Numbered from the stretch's first letter, positions 12,151 through 23,049 are shown. The stretch is 64,000 bases of DNA from Lithodes maja (GCA_037953745.1 JBAKBP010004266.1:62001-126000); one strand, 5' to 3'. The notes: a model not told the origin generated them from the sequence alone. Made by a program: numbers and translations.

Positions 12151-12545
12151 CATATTTCTACCACATGTACCTTACCCTTCTGGCGTCTTGCTACCACCAC
12201 CCCAACCCCCTCCCCCAATCCACTCGCCGACCATGGGTCGCCACATCAGGCCATCACAAAGGAAAATATGTGGCGGCGAAACGACTGCACCAATTGGTTC
12301 CATATTTGTGTGACAAGTCCCCTACCCTTCTGTCTTCCCCCCACCACAACCCCAACTTCCTCCCACCACCCACTTCCAGCCTATCCGTAGATCATCACAT
12401 ACAAAAATGAAAATCGGTGGTGGCGAAACTACCTCACCAATCGGCTCCATATTTGTAACACGAGTCAATTACCCTTCTACCTTCCCCCCACCATTCCCCA
12501 AACCACCCTCCCACCCATACGTGCTTGCCAATTTCAGGAGTCAGG
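12105..12545 (+). repeat. Three degenerate tandem units of about 147 bp
   Basis: Three blocks contain GGCGGCGAAACGACTGCACC or a variant followed by a CATATTT core and a C-rich stretch of TTACCCTTCT plus CCCCACC. They begin near 12110, 12263 and 12410. The first overlaps the end of the THAP-like frame. About 120 bp of plain AT-rich sequence and a poly-A run (12668-12687) follow. Confidence 0.65.
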
Positions 12546-12687
12546 AGAGTGGATAATATGGGCTAACTTAAGCCTAGCCCAAATTATACAGTCAGTGTCG
12601 ATGGATATAGGCCTAACCTAGGCTAAAAAAATTTATTGGCTGAAATTCAACTACTAACAACTAGGCTAAAAAAAAAAAAAAAAAAAA

Positions 12688-12895
12688 ACGATCGCCGCGG
12701 TTTAAGTTCCCGTCTATTTTTACGGCAATTTTTTCTGTTATTTGCACCCTGTTGGCAATGTATATGATGATGACAATAAGTCATGGAGGCGTGAGGGGCG
12801 GGCTTTCATTATTGTATCCAAATGCAGTCAAAATAGACGGGGACATGATCGCTAGCGTCCGCCGCGGCTCCGAGTAGTGTAAACAAGGCGGGCGG
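12688..12895. mobile_element. Truncated copy of the GGATGTAG-ended MITE family
   Basis: It contains the family's paired internal blocks, GTTCCCGTCTATTTTTACGG at the left and CAAAATAGACGGGGACATGA at the right, and ends with GTGTAAACAAGGCGGGCGGT. The outer GGATGTAG terminus is missing on both sides; a poly-A run abuts the left and an unrelated coding-like stretch the right. Intact members are at 34138-34539 and 48370-48620. Confidence 0.75.
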
Positions 12896-13070
12896 TAATC
12901 ACAGCTGCTTCTCCCTCCACTCCTGCTGCTGGATCTCGTCCTACAGGTTCATACATATAAGCCTGGACACCACCAATATTCATCACTTGAGGTTCTTTGC
13001 CATAATCACGGTTATCACCCTCAGTATTGGCAAACGAATCGGAACTACTGTCACTATCCTCCATTTCCAC
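12896..13070 (-). other. Possible exon fragment: acidic start and VQAYMYEP motif
   Basis: A minus-strand frame opens with ATG at 13070: MEMEDSDSSSDSFANTEGDN, then MNIGGVQAYMYEPVGRDPAA. It runs into the MITE at 12895. The Ser/Asp-rich start followed by a G-x-x-x-YMYEP motif resembles the N-terminus of invertebrate proteins that carry the P2X7-type cytoplasmic (ballast) domain, but that is from memory of the family and only about 58 residues are visible. A chance open frame is quite possible. Confidence 0.25.
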
Positions 13071-14202
13071 CTGTCAGAAGAGCTTGTTGTGTTCCTGGGC
13101 ATACGTTATCAGAGCGCTGAAACTCCGAATCCAGAAAAGTGTCACCCATATCCTATTTTGGCCATTATATAAATAATTAAGCCATTGTAGCAGAAAATAT
13201 TGCACCAAAAGCTATAGTGCACACTGCCGGTAATGATTGTGGAGGAAAATAATAGCATGCACACCCACCTTTAACCCGGGAACTGCGGGGAGACTCTTAA
13301 GAGTTCCCCCGGCGGACTGCGGGAAGACTCTTAACCTGTTAAGCGCTAAATAGCCCTAGGAGCTAGGGTAGTTATTTGTGCATTTCTGCCAAAATATTCG
13401 ATCTCACAGAATTTAAAAAAAAGTACATCAATGTCTTGGAAATAAGCAGCCACATCCGCCAATATATATATATCCACCCTAAAAAAATGTGGGTGTGGAG
13501 TTACGGTGGCTGCAAGTTGAAAAAAATGGCCTGATAGGCACGACATCCCCGAGCGAGCGAGTGTGTGTGAGTGAGTCAGGCGGGAGGAGAGAGAGAGAGG
13601 GTGGAGGCAAGAACGTGCGATTGATGAGAAGCAACGCTCTATATCTCGCCTAAAAAGCACCTTTATGGTTTCACCTGTTCATATTCATGAGTAAGGCAGC
13701 CCATGTGAATAATATACACTGATAAATGAAGCGCAGAGAGGCATACGGACGAATAATAGGCGAAATAAGAGTGGTGGATTGAGAAAGGTGGGTGGCGCGG
13801 GAGACAAAAGGGTCAGATTACAGTAAGTAGGTGAGATTAGCGTGGGTATATGGACAAATTTAGACCTTATAGACACTTTGTGTTGTCGTTGCTATAATGT
13901 AAACTACGATAAAGCTTCTTGGATGGCGCAGTATGTTAGAGTAACCCGATATATCATTACACCATTTTTACGCACTATTTGCTTGCAACTCATGGATGAA
14001 AGGTTATTTATTTACTTATAAATTTCTTTACTGTTTGTTCGTAATGATAGAATATGTTAGGTTATGTAAAAGTATTATACATACAAAATACTTCGATATA
14101 CACAAGTGTATCGAGGGTATATATATATTTTTGTTGTCAAGCATTCGTCTGCCAGAAAATACGTACGCACTAATCGCTGTCAGTATAGTGTGAGCAGTCA
14201 TG

Positions 14203-14285
14203 GTCTAGTGGTTAGAGTGATGGACTGAGTGAGATGTAGGCCTAGAGACGTGGGTTCGAAACCATAGAGGTTATGGGGATATTTT
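14203..14285 (+). repeat. tRNA-like segment (SINE head or relic) inside the piggyBac element
   Basis: ATGGTCTAGTGGTTAGAGTG resembles a pol III A box and GTGGGTTCGAAACC a B box, about 45 bp apart. I cannot fold a full cloverleaf, so it is called a tRNA-derived repeat and not a tRNA gene. Confidence 0.5.
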
Positions 14286-14322
14286 TGGAGTGTTTATATC
14301 ACTTGAAATTTTTTTTTTTTTT

Positions 14323-14387
14323 ACATACTTACGCCCTGCTATTCATAAAGTCGAAAACTTTGATGAATAGCAGAGCGTAAGTATGTT
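14323..14387. repeat. Hairpin with stem of about 28 bp
   Basis: CATACTTACGCCCTGCTATT and, after a short loop, AATAGCAGAGCGTAAGTATG are inverse copies with one mismatch, extended inward by CATAAAGT and AACTTTGATG. It lies downstream of the transposase frame, within the element. It could be a small palindromic insertion or a 3' end structure. Confidence 0.75.
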
Positions 14388-14600
14388 TTTTTGTGTTTAT
14401 TTATTTTGTTTTTATTTTTTTATTTTTTTGGTTTTTTTATTATTACAAAAGGTTGTTACAAAAGGTTAGTACATAAGTATAATAATTACATAGGTATATA
14501 TATAAATAAAACAAAATATTGCCTGGCTAATGAATTAAACTGAAATAATAAATGAAAATATTGCTTATACTGTATATACAGTATACTGTATACAATAATA

Positions 14601-14643
<43 letters not shown>
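14601..14643. repeat. (AT)n microsatellite
   Basis: About 20 uninterrupted AT units, with TATACTGTATA-type palindromic sequence just upstream. Confidence 0.95.
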
Positions 14644-14646
<3 letters not shown>

Positions 14647-14845
14647 TATATATCAAAACATATGAACGTATCCTACAACTATAATTTGTACATGTTATGA
14701 TAATATTATCACGTTGGTCAGGTACGGGCAAGTAGGTAGGCAGGCAGGTGTTTTGAGATCACGTTGGTCAGGTACGGGCAGGTAGGTAGTGAGGTAGGTG
14801 GGCGGGGCAGGAGTTTGGCTGAGGCAGGCGACACAGGTACCACTC

Positions 14846-17470
14846 CTAGTAGTACTTGAGTGAGTGGTAGTCCCTGAAGCACTCGCCCAAACACAACCCA
14901 ACGTTGCATTCCTTGCACATTGATGTGACTCGGCTTCTTTTTTGTGGCTTTCTGGTGGAGTGGGCACAGACCTGGCACTGTACTTGCAGCCTCCGGGTGC
15001 CAGATAGCTCGGTGTGGATAGGGTAGTGTTTGTCATACCCATCAATGACTCTGTCTGGGAGGTTGACTGCACGGCGACCCCTGTGACCGGAGACTGGTTG
15101 GTGTTTTTCTAGGAGTTGGTAGGCGACGTTGTAAATAAACTCCCTGAACTTGAGTTTTTTGTTCGGGGCCATGTCTTTTTTGACCAGCCACATGTTGTAC
15201 GCGTTGAGCATCGTGATGTCAACAAAGTGAAGGAAAAGCTTGTGATACCACTTCACTGTTTTTCTTAGACACTCAACGCCTGCAAGCTGGCAATCAGACT
15301 TGTCCACAAGGCGCATGTACTTGGTATAATCCACCACCATATCAGGTTTCTGGATAGACTTCTTGGTACGGTAGTGGAATTTACCAGAGTCCACTTGGGC
15401 ACCTGTATGGACAGTCGAAAGCAGGTGGACTGGTCGCTTGTCGAGCCACTTTACCGCCAGAACTTTCCCCGACTTCTCCAGCTGCTTGTAGTGCTCTTTC
15501 TTCTTTCTTCTTGGTCTTTCCTGTCTGCGGCGCCTTTGTTCCTCTGCCAAGTCGTCATCAGAAGCGGTGTCACTGTGGGAGGGGTTGTCCAGTTCTATGC
15601 GATTGCCTTGGAACTTAGGCATGAACTTCCTGTTAGTTCTGACAGTCCCACATGCCCCCGTTTTGTGGTCATGGAGGAACTGGCAGAGTGCAGGACTTGT
15701 ATACCAATTGTCGGTGTACAACGTGTGCCCCTTGTTCAGGTAGGGCTCCAGCATCTTTTTCACAATGTGCCCTGACATGCCCAATGGGTCGTTGCCACCG
15801 ACTTTTGGAATGTCTACATCAGTGCCGGTGTATACGATCATGTCGAGCACTATTCCACTTTCACAATCGCACAACACAAAAATCTTGATCCCGAACCTGT
15901 GTCTCTTCAAGGGGATGTACTGCGTGAACACCAGGCGTCCTTTGAAAAGCACGAGCGACTCATCAATCACCAGGTTGGCAAAGGGGTAGAAGAATTTCCT
16001 GTACCTTTGCAACAACATGGTCAACACATCCCGAACTTTCCATATTCTATCAGCTCTGTTTGGATTATTATTGTCTGCGAAGTGCAAAAATCGCAGAAGC
16101 AAGAAAAATCTATCACGAGCCATATACTTCCGGAAAATTGGGGTGTTGATGATTGGGTCGTGCTTCCAATAATGCTCCATTACATGCTTCCTGCAGAGAG
16201 GCATGATTAGCAACAACGCAAAGAACACAAGGAGCTCAGGGACAGTCGTATCAACCCATGCACGAATTCTTGCTCTAGGAGATATCATATCAATTCTTTC
16301 CCTCACCCAGGTAAAATAGCCATTGGTTTGGGAAACGAGATGAGATAATACCTCCTGGTCAAAAAATGCACAGAAGAAATCAGATTCCGTGGACTGGTCA
16401 TTGCAGGGCCAGTCTGCTGTTGAACCAGCCAGATTATCATTGAACTGGTGCAAATCTGGTTGGAAATGGGACCCTTCAGACCAGGCAAAATTATACACCC
16501 GTGGGGGATCAGGATCAGCCCCTCAGTCAGCCACGTCGTCTGCGCCTTCGTCGTCAGACAGGTCTTGGTCATGGTTACGGTGCAGAAGTACATCGTCGTC
16601 TTCCGAATCCTCTGCACCTCCCTCATATTGGTCTTGATCCTCCTCAGACTCGCTCCCACTATCACCACCCCAGCCATAGTTCCTGGGATCGAAGGCTTCC
16701 CCTTCTGCAGTGTCGTCGTCAGAGGAGTCCGGAGGGAAGAGGAGGGCGTCAAACTTAGATGGCGTTAGACCGGCTGTCAAAACTCTACGAGGCCCTCCAA
16801 CATCAGCAGGGGCATGGGTGGGCGTGGGTGGTGGAGCAGGGGCGTGGGCGTGCGTGGGCGGTGGTGCAGGGGTGGCCGTGGTGGGCAGTGGTGCAGGGGC
16901 GGCCGTGGTGGGTGGTGGTGGTGGTGGTGGTGGTGGTGGCGGCAACGCGGGGGTGGTAGAGGCGGGAGGTGTCACCTTACTCCTCTTGAACTGATAAGGG
17001 TGACCTTTTCCCTTACCCTTCTTTCCAACTACCACCCCTGATGCTCCTGCATCCCCAGGACGGCCACTTGTACTTCCTGTGGTGGTGGTGGGCGCCGTGG
17101 GCGTCGTTGCCACAACAGTAGAGGCAGTAGTTGTTGTGGTAGCAGTTGTTAGAGCAAATGCTGAGGACAATGACCTCTTCGCACTCGTCGTGCTTGTTGC
17201 ACGTGTCGTGCCTCTCCCACCACGTGTCGTGCCTGTCCCAGCACGTGTAGGTCTTCTTGGCTGCACTGGCTCATCCTCCTCAGAAGTATATACGTAGGAG
17301 GGGTCCCTGGCACGTGTTCGTGTCCTGCCACGAGCACTAACACCGCCAGCAACAGGGTTGGGCGAGTCAGGGGAGCGTGTAGGCTCCATAGTGACTGAGA
17401 GCGTACTGCGTGTGTAGACAGTGTGGGGTGCGTGCGGCGGGTGGTGGTGGGTGGCATCGAGAGGTACCAT
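14846..17470 (-). pseudogene. PiggyBac transposase (PGBD4-like) with one in-frame TGA
   Basis: The frame starts at ATG 17470 and runs without a shift to the stop at 14846, but TGA at 16523-16525 interrupts it after 315 codons. The N-terminal part is low-complexity (Thr, Ala, a long Pro run) and ends in an acidic tract. The 550 residues after the block hold the DDD transposase: VIDESLVLFKG (Asp about 179), YTDNWYTSP (Asp about 263) and RLVDKSDCQL (Asp about 399), then a C-terminal Cys cluster (CQVC, CKEC, CxxxxCxxxC). A basic, charged insert lies between the second and third Asp. TGA could come from CGA by CpG decay. The codon at the start of the second part is GTG, not ATG, so clean re-initiation is unlikely. 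The enzyme would cut and paste DNA at TTAA in the nucleus. Confidence 0.9.
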
Positions 17471-18158
17471 GTCGCACTAAACGTGGCGGAATTTGTGACT
17501 CCCTAGACAGCGTGGCGCCGTTTTGGTACGCCTTTAAAAATCCTGCTTCCGTGAGGCCTATCGCGTTCCCTATAGGAAGCCTTCCGTGAGGCCTATCGTG
17601 CTTGCCGGGTTAAGAGTCAGAGAAAACAAAAATCAACTTTTCACATCGAAAAAAAAAAAAAAATTGGCCCCTGGGCCATGCAAAATCTCAGTCCTCTACC
17701 TCCCCTCCTTCCCCACTTTCCTCCTCTCCTTCAGTTATCACCTATTTTCCCTGTTACTCCCTTATTCTGAGGTATATTTTCGTGCTAACATTAGCGAGTT
17801 GCAAGCAGGGCGTTGTCATTACTGATAGCAAACGGGTGCAAGAGAGAGAGAGAGAGAGTATCGATCGATCGACTGTGTCTCAGTGGCCTTGGGGGAAATT
17901 GGCGGGAAAGCAGCTTGCCTCACCCATACATTATACAACTCGCGGGCTATATCTCCGATTTTGACCATCCAAACGATGTTTTCACTCGTTTTATTGTTGT
18001 TTTAGGTTAATACCTTTATAATCAACCCATAATAGGCACGTATGGATAAGTATTAATGCTATTTATGGTAAAATGAATATATTAGTGACGGAAACACCTC
18101 AAATACATGCGCACAGGGAGAGGTGTCTAATTACCCCCATGCGCACTTGTTAGGTTAA

Positions 18159-18528
18159 GGGGGGTGACCTGTTTTGGTTCTGTCCTTTTCTATCTTTCTC
18201 TGGCTTCTATCCATTTGGCCCTATTCAGCCTACTGTTTTAAGACGTTTATCCCCATCCAGGTGTCAATTTCTTACTGGTGAGCGGTAGCGAGCCAGCATA
18301 TTTTTAATTTGTGTTAGACAGCCGGCTAAATTTGTACATTTTTTGATGGAAAAACGGCTCCGGCGAAGCCGGATTTCTTCATAATATAATGCTGGCTCGC
18401 TAACGCTCGCCAGGAAGAAATCAACACCAAGATGGGGATATATAAAAGTCTTAAAATAGTTGGCTGAATGGATACAAGCCATAGAAAGAGAGAAAAGGAC
18501 AGAAATAACAAAAAGCAGGTCACCCCCC
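18159..18528. mobile_element. TTAA foldback MITE, family B (copy 1)
   Basis: It starts GGGGGGTGACCTG after TTAA and ends CAGGTCACCCCCC before TTAA. The two halves are inverse copies almost to the centre, so the whole 370 bp can fold. Each arm has a variant of the mirror motif (GGTGAGCGGTAGCGAGCC and GGCTCGCTAACGCTCGCC). It sits exactly between two inverted copies of element A. A second copy is at 27899-28263. Confidence 0.85.
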
Positions 18529-18532
18529 TTAA

Positions 18533-19158
18533 CCTAACAAGTGCACATGGGGGTAATTGGAAACGTCCCCCTGTGCTGACGTATTTGAGGTGTTTCCGTC
18601 ACTAAAATATTCATTGTACCATTAATAGCATTAATACTTATCCATATGCGCCTATTATGGGTTGATTATAAAGGTATTAACCTGAAACAACAATAAAACG
18701 AGTTAAAACAGCGTTTGGATGGTCAAAATCGGAGATATAGCCCGCGAGTTGTATAATGTATGGGTGAGGCAAGCTGCTTTCCCGCCAATTTCCCCCAAGG
18801 CCACTGAGACACAGTCGATCGATACTCTCTCTCTCTCTCTCTTGCATTCGCTTGCTATCAGTGATGACCACACCCTCCAACCGGATTTCTAATGTTAGCA
18901 CGAAAATATACCTCAGAATAAGGGAATAACAGGGAAAATAGGTGATAACTGAAGGAGAGGAGGAAAGTGGGGAAGGAGGGGAGGTAGAGGACTGAGATTT
19001 TGCATGGCCCAGGGGCCAAAAAAAAAAATAAATAAATAAATTGTTTTTTTTTTTTTTTTTTTTCGATGTCAAAAGTTGATTTTTGTTTTCACTCACTCTT
19101 AAGAGTCTCCCCGCAGTCCGCCGGGGGAACTCTTAAGAGTCTCCCCGCAGTTCCCGGG
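18533..19158. mobile_element. TTAA element A, right copy, intact
   Basis: It runs from CCTAACAAGTGCACATGGGG, after TTAA (18529-18532), to CCCCGCAGTTCCCGGG, before TTAA (19159-19162); 626 bp. The ends share only CC-AA-TGC-like positions, so the terminal repeats are weak. It holds a CT run (18821-18842) and A/T homopolymers near 19020-19065. It is the mirror partner of the left copy, together forming a palindrome of more than 1 kb. A third copy is at 30169-30787. Confidence 0.85.
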
Positions 19159-19177
19159 TTAAACAAAGTGGGGTACA

Positions 19178-19371
19178 TAATCCTGTGTAACGGGGAGACA
19201 TCTCAATAATTTGGTAATGTTAGAATATATTTTTATATTTTACATTCATAAATATTCCACTAATATAGGCCTACTAGGTTAAGTTAGATTAGATTAAAGA
19301 TATTGTTCAATGATTCTTAGACTAAATATAGGCATATGAAAAACAGTTCTCTCCGCTACACAGGATCTTAT
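19178..19371. mobile_element. Small hairpin-ended element, about 190 bp
   Basis: ATAATCCTGTGTAACGGGGAGAC at the left and CTCTCCGCTACACAGGATCTTAT at the right are imperfect inverse copies of each other. The inside is AT-rich with no frame. No clear target duplication. Confidence 0.5.
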
Positions 19372-20325
19372 CCAAATTGGCAGTATAATATGCTAATCAC
19401 CATTGGCTGAAAATGGACATGACAAACTAATTGGTTGTGATCTTTTGGGCGTGTTTTAGTCTGATCGTCATATACAGTAGGCTATCATAGGCCTATACAT
19501 GATCAAGGTTAGATACAATCACAAATTTCAAGGCTACAGGCTTCTTCATTGCATATTTAGGCAAGAACAGTTTAAGTTTTATACGTGAAACTTACAAATG
19601 AGCGGGAAGGTCTAATCTTAGAGGGCGGAATCATCTAAAGGTGGATTAATTGTTTGGCTATTCCCGCCCAAATTATTCCGGCGGAAAGATCCTAGCTGAG
19701 CGGGCGGGATCTTCTAGTCGGAAAGTTCTGAGGACGGAAAGTTCTACAATCCCTAATATCAAAATTGACATAATAATGCAATGATCTCTAGAATGTGGCT
19801 CTAAAATATCTATAATCATTAATCTCTAAACTAGTCGATGAAGTGACTTCGACTTTCATCATCCTGGTTCAATTTGGTGTCGTCATATAACTCAATATTA
19901 AGCTTAAATTCAATTATATTTTAACTTTAATTAGACCCCAAACGAGAGGAGGATGCAGCGAAGGATCCGATGAGAGTACTGTATATATAGAAGCGAAGGC
20001 GGTGGAGAAGGTAGTGCTCAACCGTCCACCACCACAGACAAAAGGGGTCGGGATACCAGACAAAGGCGGTAGAGGTGGGACGCCAGACCAGCTTAGCTGA
20101 TGCGGAGGCAGACAAGGGTAGACTCAAGAAGTAGGAGGTGGGAATTGGAGCAGGTACGAGGGGCGGAATCTAGCTTATACTGATCAGGGCGGTGCATGAA
20201 AGACCCCCAACATCTTACTTTAACCTTTAGTAGCCAAACTGTGTTGGATAGGCTATACTGATCCAATCTTCTCACAAAAAACCCAGTCCTCACTTCTGGG
20301 GTAGCCTACTGATAGTGCCCAGGCA
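19372..20325. other. Non-coding stretch with a dispersed repeat
   Basis: 19590-19760 is an inverse, diverged relative of 7320-7510 (GCGGGCGGGATCTTCTAGTC region). The remainder (for example 19930-20330) has short openings only, and I recognise nothing in it. Confidence 0.5.
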
Positions 20326-20533
20326 CTATAAGCCATTCATTATAAGTAAGCGAGAGATCTTAACTTCTATCCTCCATAACTCACAAACTATAAGAGAAAT
20401 CTACTTAATATTTCTACAACTTAGGACGAGTCAGCCAGGGAATAGGTAAGGGAATTTACGGCCCATTTGTTCTAGCCCTTTGTAAGTTACAGAAGTTAAT
20501 ATCTCTTGCCTACTTATAATGAACGGACTATAG
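20326..20533. mobile_element. Palindrome-ended MITE, family H (copy 1)
   Basis: CTATAAGCCATTCATTATAA at the left is matched inversely by TTATAATGAACGGACTATAG at the right; the imperfect stem is about 43 bp. The core (AATATTTCTACAACTT, then GGAATTTACGGCCCATTTG) recurs in 37150-37352 and 47741-47966. Confidence 0.75.
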
Positions 20534-21350
20534 CTTGTGTTGGGCCTGCTGACAGTGTAAATGTTTCACATTCAATATCTGACCACATGGTTTTTAGCAC
20601 CCTATACAGAGAGAGCTACAGAAGCAGCTGAGTCTACACTCATGTTACCCGTGATGCCCACATGGGAGCAAGTTCACATTGTCCCAATATCAAATTTATG
20701 GTCGTAAAATGATAGGTAACTTACCTCGGTCTGTGCAAAATTTGATGCCTTTTACCAAAAAATTACACAATAAGTTTGAACAGCTAAAACACCCAAACCC
20801 CAGGATCTCGTGCCCCTCCCCCGCACAAGGGCAGGGCATGTCGTGGCAGTTTGGCCCCCATCGCTGCTCTCTTTCAACTTACAGCTCCGGGGGATAGGTC
20901 CACGGTGAAGACGCCGTCAAAACAGACCGCACACTACCAAACACATTGTGGAAGACTGTTTTAGCACACAAACACTTACGCCAACACAACATACATTCCT
21001 TCAAAGCCTTGTGGGAAAACCCAACCTTAGCCATTTTTGTTTGTCTCTTTTCCTTCTAGGTGGTGGTGAGATCGCCCGATTGGGTGGCACTGCAAGGGGG
21101 TTGCGGACAGTGGCCCGGGGGTGCAAGCCCATGTGCTGATGATCCCTTCCCCCACTTCCCTCTCAGAAACAGATCTCATCTCACCCTGGCCCCTTCGGGG
21201 TCCCGAGCATGGCATCGATCTGCCAGACAGTCTGGGGAATTACAAAACCAACAACCCGGTCTCGGCCGTGGCCTTCCTTAGGAGCTCGGGACCGTTCCGC
21301 CAGGCAGCCTAAAGAATGACTACTACTACTACTACCACCATTAAATAATA
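20534..21350 (+). other. Unassigned stretch ending in a LINE/SINE-like 3' tail with (ACT)n
   Basis: No gene recognised. 21060-21340 ends GTTCCGCCAGGCAGCCTAAA followed by (ACT)5 and resembles the end of 40825-41035, which reads GTTCGGCCAGGCAGCTTGAGG plus (AAC)4. Both look like 3' ends of retroposons with short microsatellite tails. 21351-21518 is plain AT-rich DNA. Confidence 0.45.
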
Positions 21351-22129
21351 AATAAAGTCCAATAAAACCAAGCTTATGGTAACTTTATATTACTTTATTA
21401 TTTTACATAATTATTTTACATAAAAAAACAAGTGGTTTGACTATTGCACACGTGACTAAGGTTCTCTCTCCTCCTCTGCCCGCTACGTAAACAACATATG
21501 GAAGAGATCTTTTAATTGTTAACCACTTCTGTACCGGTGACATCGTTTTAGTATTATTCTAGTTACTATTAGACAAATTTATACAGATTAACTCAATGAC
21601 TGCGGGCATACTATATAAAAAATACGGATATCACTGCGGCAATTGTCATATGACAATCGCCAAAAATCTGCGTAGTACAAGGCCGGGGAGGCAAGCAAGC
21701 GAGTCTAAGCAGCGCGGGACCCTTTCATACATCACCTACCATGTCTGGGCGAACACTAACGTAACTGGGAGACATCTCCAGCTCCCCTGCAGACTTGGGG
21801 ATAGCAAAAACTGCTGAAAACTGATAATTTTTACCAATTTAGCCCCTCCTGTGCAATATTGCTGCACGGCAACCAGTGGTAGTACAGACATGATTCAGGT
21901 GTCATTGGAAAGGTCTATTCCTCTGATTTAAGGGATATATCATTGAAATACGTTCTAGTTCTTGTTTATACATGAAATGTGCAGGGAATGAAGGTTACTT
22001 TTAGTCCAAAACCCTCGTATGGTAAAGTGGTGACCAAGCAATTGTCATATGACAAGTGCCGCAGTCATTGTGTTAAAAAGACAACTTTATACAGCTTAAA
22101 AGTGTTGGAGTGCCCTTAGTGATCCCTGG

Positions 22130-22362
22130 TCTCTGGGTCATCTCCTGGGTGACCTAGATGTGTGTCAATTTATTTATTTTTTTTTTTTTTGTATTGTCCC
22201 TGTTCGGGCTCTGTCTCGAGTCGGCCACCCCCAACTATGGGGTAAGTGCCTGAGTTTATACATACAAACAAAAAGGTTGTATATACTCAGGCACATAACC
22301 CATAGCTGGGGTTGGCCGACTCGAGACAGAGCCCGAATAGGGACAACGCAACACAACATAAA
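22130..22362. repeat. SINE-1 tail in head-to-head inverted pair (long hairpin)
   Basis: The plus-strand SINE-1 body (CTGGTCTCTGGGTCATCTCC) and tail (GTTCGGGCTCTGTCTCGAGT) at 22130-22260 are followed at once by the inverse of the same tail (ACTCGAGACAGAGCCCGAAT) to 22362. The stem is about 75 bp. The same tail occurs at 36850, 37735, 39318 and 45165. Confidence 0.8.
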
Positions 22363-22371
22363 AAAAAAAAG

Positions 22372-22655
22372 CCTCCAGTAATTAACAGGCTTTGAACTAT
22401 CTCAACTAACCCTTTTTACCACCACAGATCCTTCTTAAGCTGCACAAAATCATCTAGATATAGCAAGCCTCCAACAATTAACAGGCTTCGAAGTATCTCA
22501 CCTAACCCTTCTGCATACCACAGCTCCTTCTTATGCTGCAAAAAAATATATAATTATAGCTAGCTCTCAGCAATAAATAGGCTTTGAACTATTTCACTTA
22601 ACCCTTTTTACAACCACAGCTCCTTCTGAAGCTGCACAAAATTGTCTAAATATAG
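22372..22655. repeat. Three tandem 95-bp units
   Basis: Units starting near 22372, 22468 and 22563 share CAGGCTTTGAACTAT, a TTAACCC block, and a core reading CTTAAGCTGCACAAAAT. The inverse of the core matches the unit of the 105-bp array at 28475-29195, so two TTAA-type relatives amplified the same internal segment. Confidence 0.75.
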
Positions 22656-22781
22656 CTAGAATAAAACAAAAAAAGACGTCACTGGTACAGAAGGGGTTAA
22701 GGGGGCGTTACACGAGCGCATTTGCCCGCAATTTTTCAAGAACACTTTTTTTCGTACTGTTTTGAGACTCTTTAGCAATGG

Positions 22782-22893
22782 AATGTGTGTGTGTGTGTGT
22801 ATTTGAACTGTGTGTGTGTGTGTACGTGTTAGACTATTTTGAGACTCTTTGACAATGGAATGTGTACATGTATGTGTGTGTGTGTGTGTGCGT
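22782..22893. repeat. (TG)n tracts left of the TA-flanked MITE
   Basis: Interrupted TG runs; the segment TTTTGAGACTCTTTRRCAATGGAATGTG occurs twice as part of a short duplication. Similar TG-rich DNA resumes to the right of the MITE (24642-24835 and 25290-25460). Confidence 0.85.
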
Positions 22894-23049
22894 TACAGGT
22901 CTCCCTCACTATCCGATGCCCTATTTTGGTTTGTTTATTTTGCAAGTTTTACATTATATTTTAGGTGTTTGGGTTTGGGTTTTGGCTGGTTCCAGAAAGC
23001 ATCCCCATTAATTCCTATTATCACCAACCCACCAAATAACTTACAAATA

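Larger units (their letters stand above)
13335..17609 (-). mobile_element. PiggyBac-superfamily DNA transposon, about 4.3 kb
   Basis: The element lies between TTAA (13331-13334) and TTAA (17610-17613). Its left end CCTGTTAAGCGCTAAATAGCC and the inverse of its right end CCCGGCAAGCACGATAGGCC are imperfect terminal inverted repeats. It carries a minus-strand transposase frame (14846-17470), a 3' region with microsatellite and hairpin DNA, and a tRNA-like stretch. The transposase promoter would lie in 17471-17609, where the sub-block CTTCCGTGAGGCCTATCG occurs twice. The empty target is seen at 19099-19102, so the insertion is well supported. Confidence 0.85.
13275..18154. mobile_element. TTAA element A, left copy, interrupted by the piggyBac element
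   Basis: It starts CCCGGGAACTGCGGGG after TTAA (13271-13274) and ends CACTTGTTAGG before TTAA (18155-18158). Its 56-bp left tip ends at the TTAA where the piggyBac element sits (13331-13334); the rest resumes at 17614 with GAGTCAGAGAAAAC. Joined, the two parts are about 600 bp and are the inverse of the intact copy 18533-19158, where the same spot reads GACTCTTAAGAGT without an insert. Inside are a poly-A run and a GA run. Confidence 0.85.
21523..22696. mobile_element. TTAA element C, long copy (about 1.17 kb)
   Basis: It begins CCACTTCTGTACCGGTGACATC after TTAA (21519-21522) and ends GACGTCACTGGTACAGAAGGGG before TTAA (22697-22700); the tips are inverse copies. Internally CAATTGTCATATGACAA occurs near both 21640 and 22030. 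A SINE-tail hairpin and a 95-bp tandem array lie inside. Relatives are at 31501-31706 and, more distantly, 45481-45675. Confidence 0.85.

Noticed and set aside
16523..16525. TGA as selenocysteine or programmed readthrough in the transposase
   Set aside because: No supporting structure was recognised, and piggyBac enzymes do not use selenocysteine; simple nonsense is more likely.
17605..19158. A single giant foldback transposon
   Set aside because: A lone arm with its own TTAA flanks (30169-30787) and a lone central MITE (27899-28263) show that these are separate units joined at TTAA.
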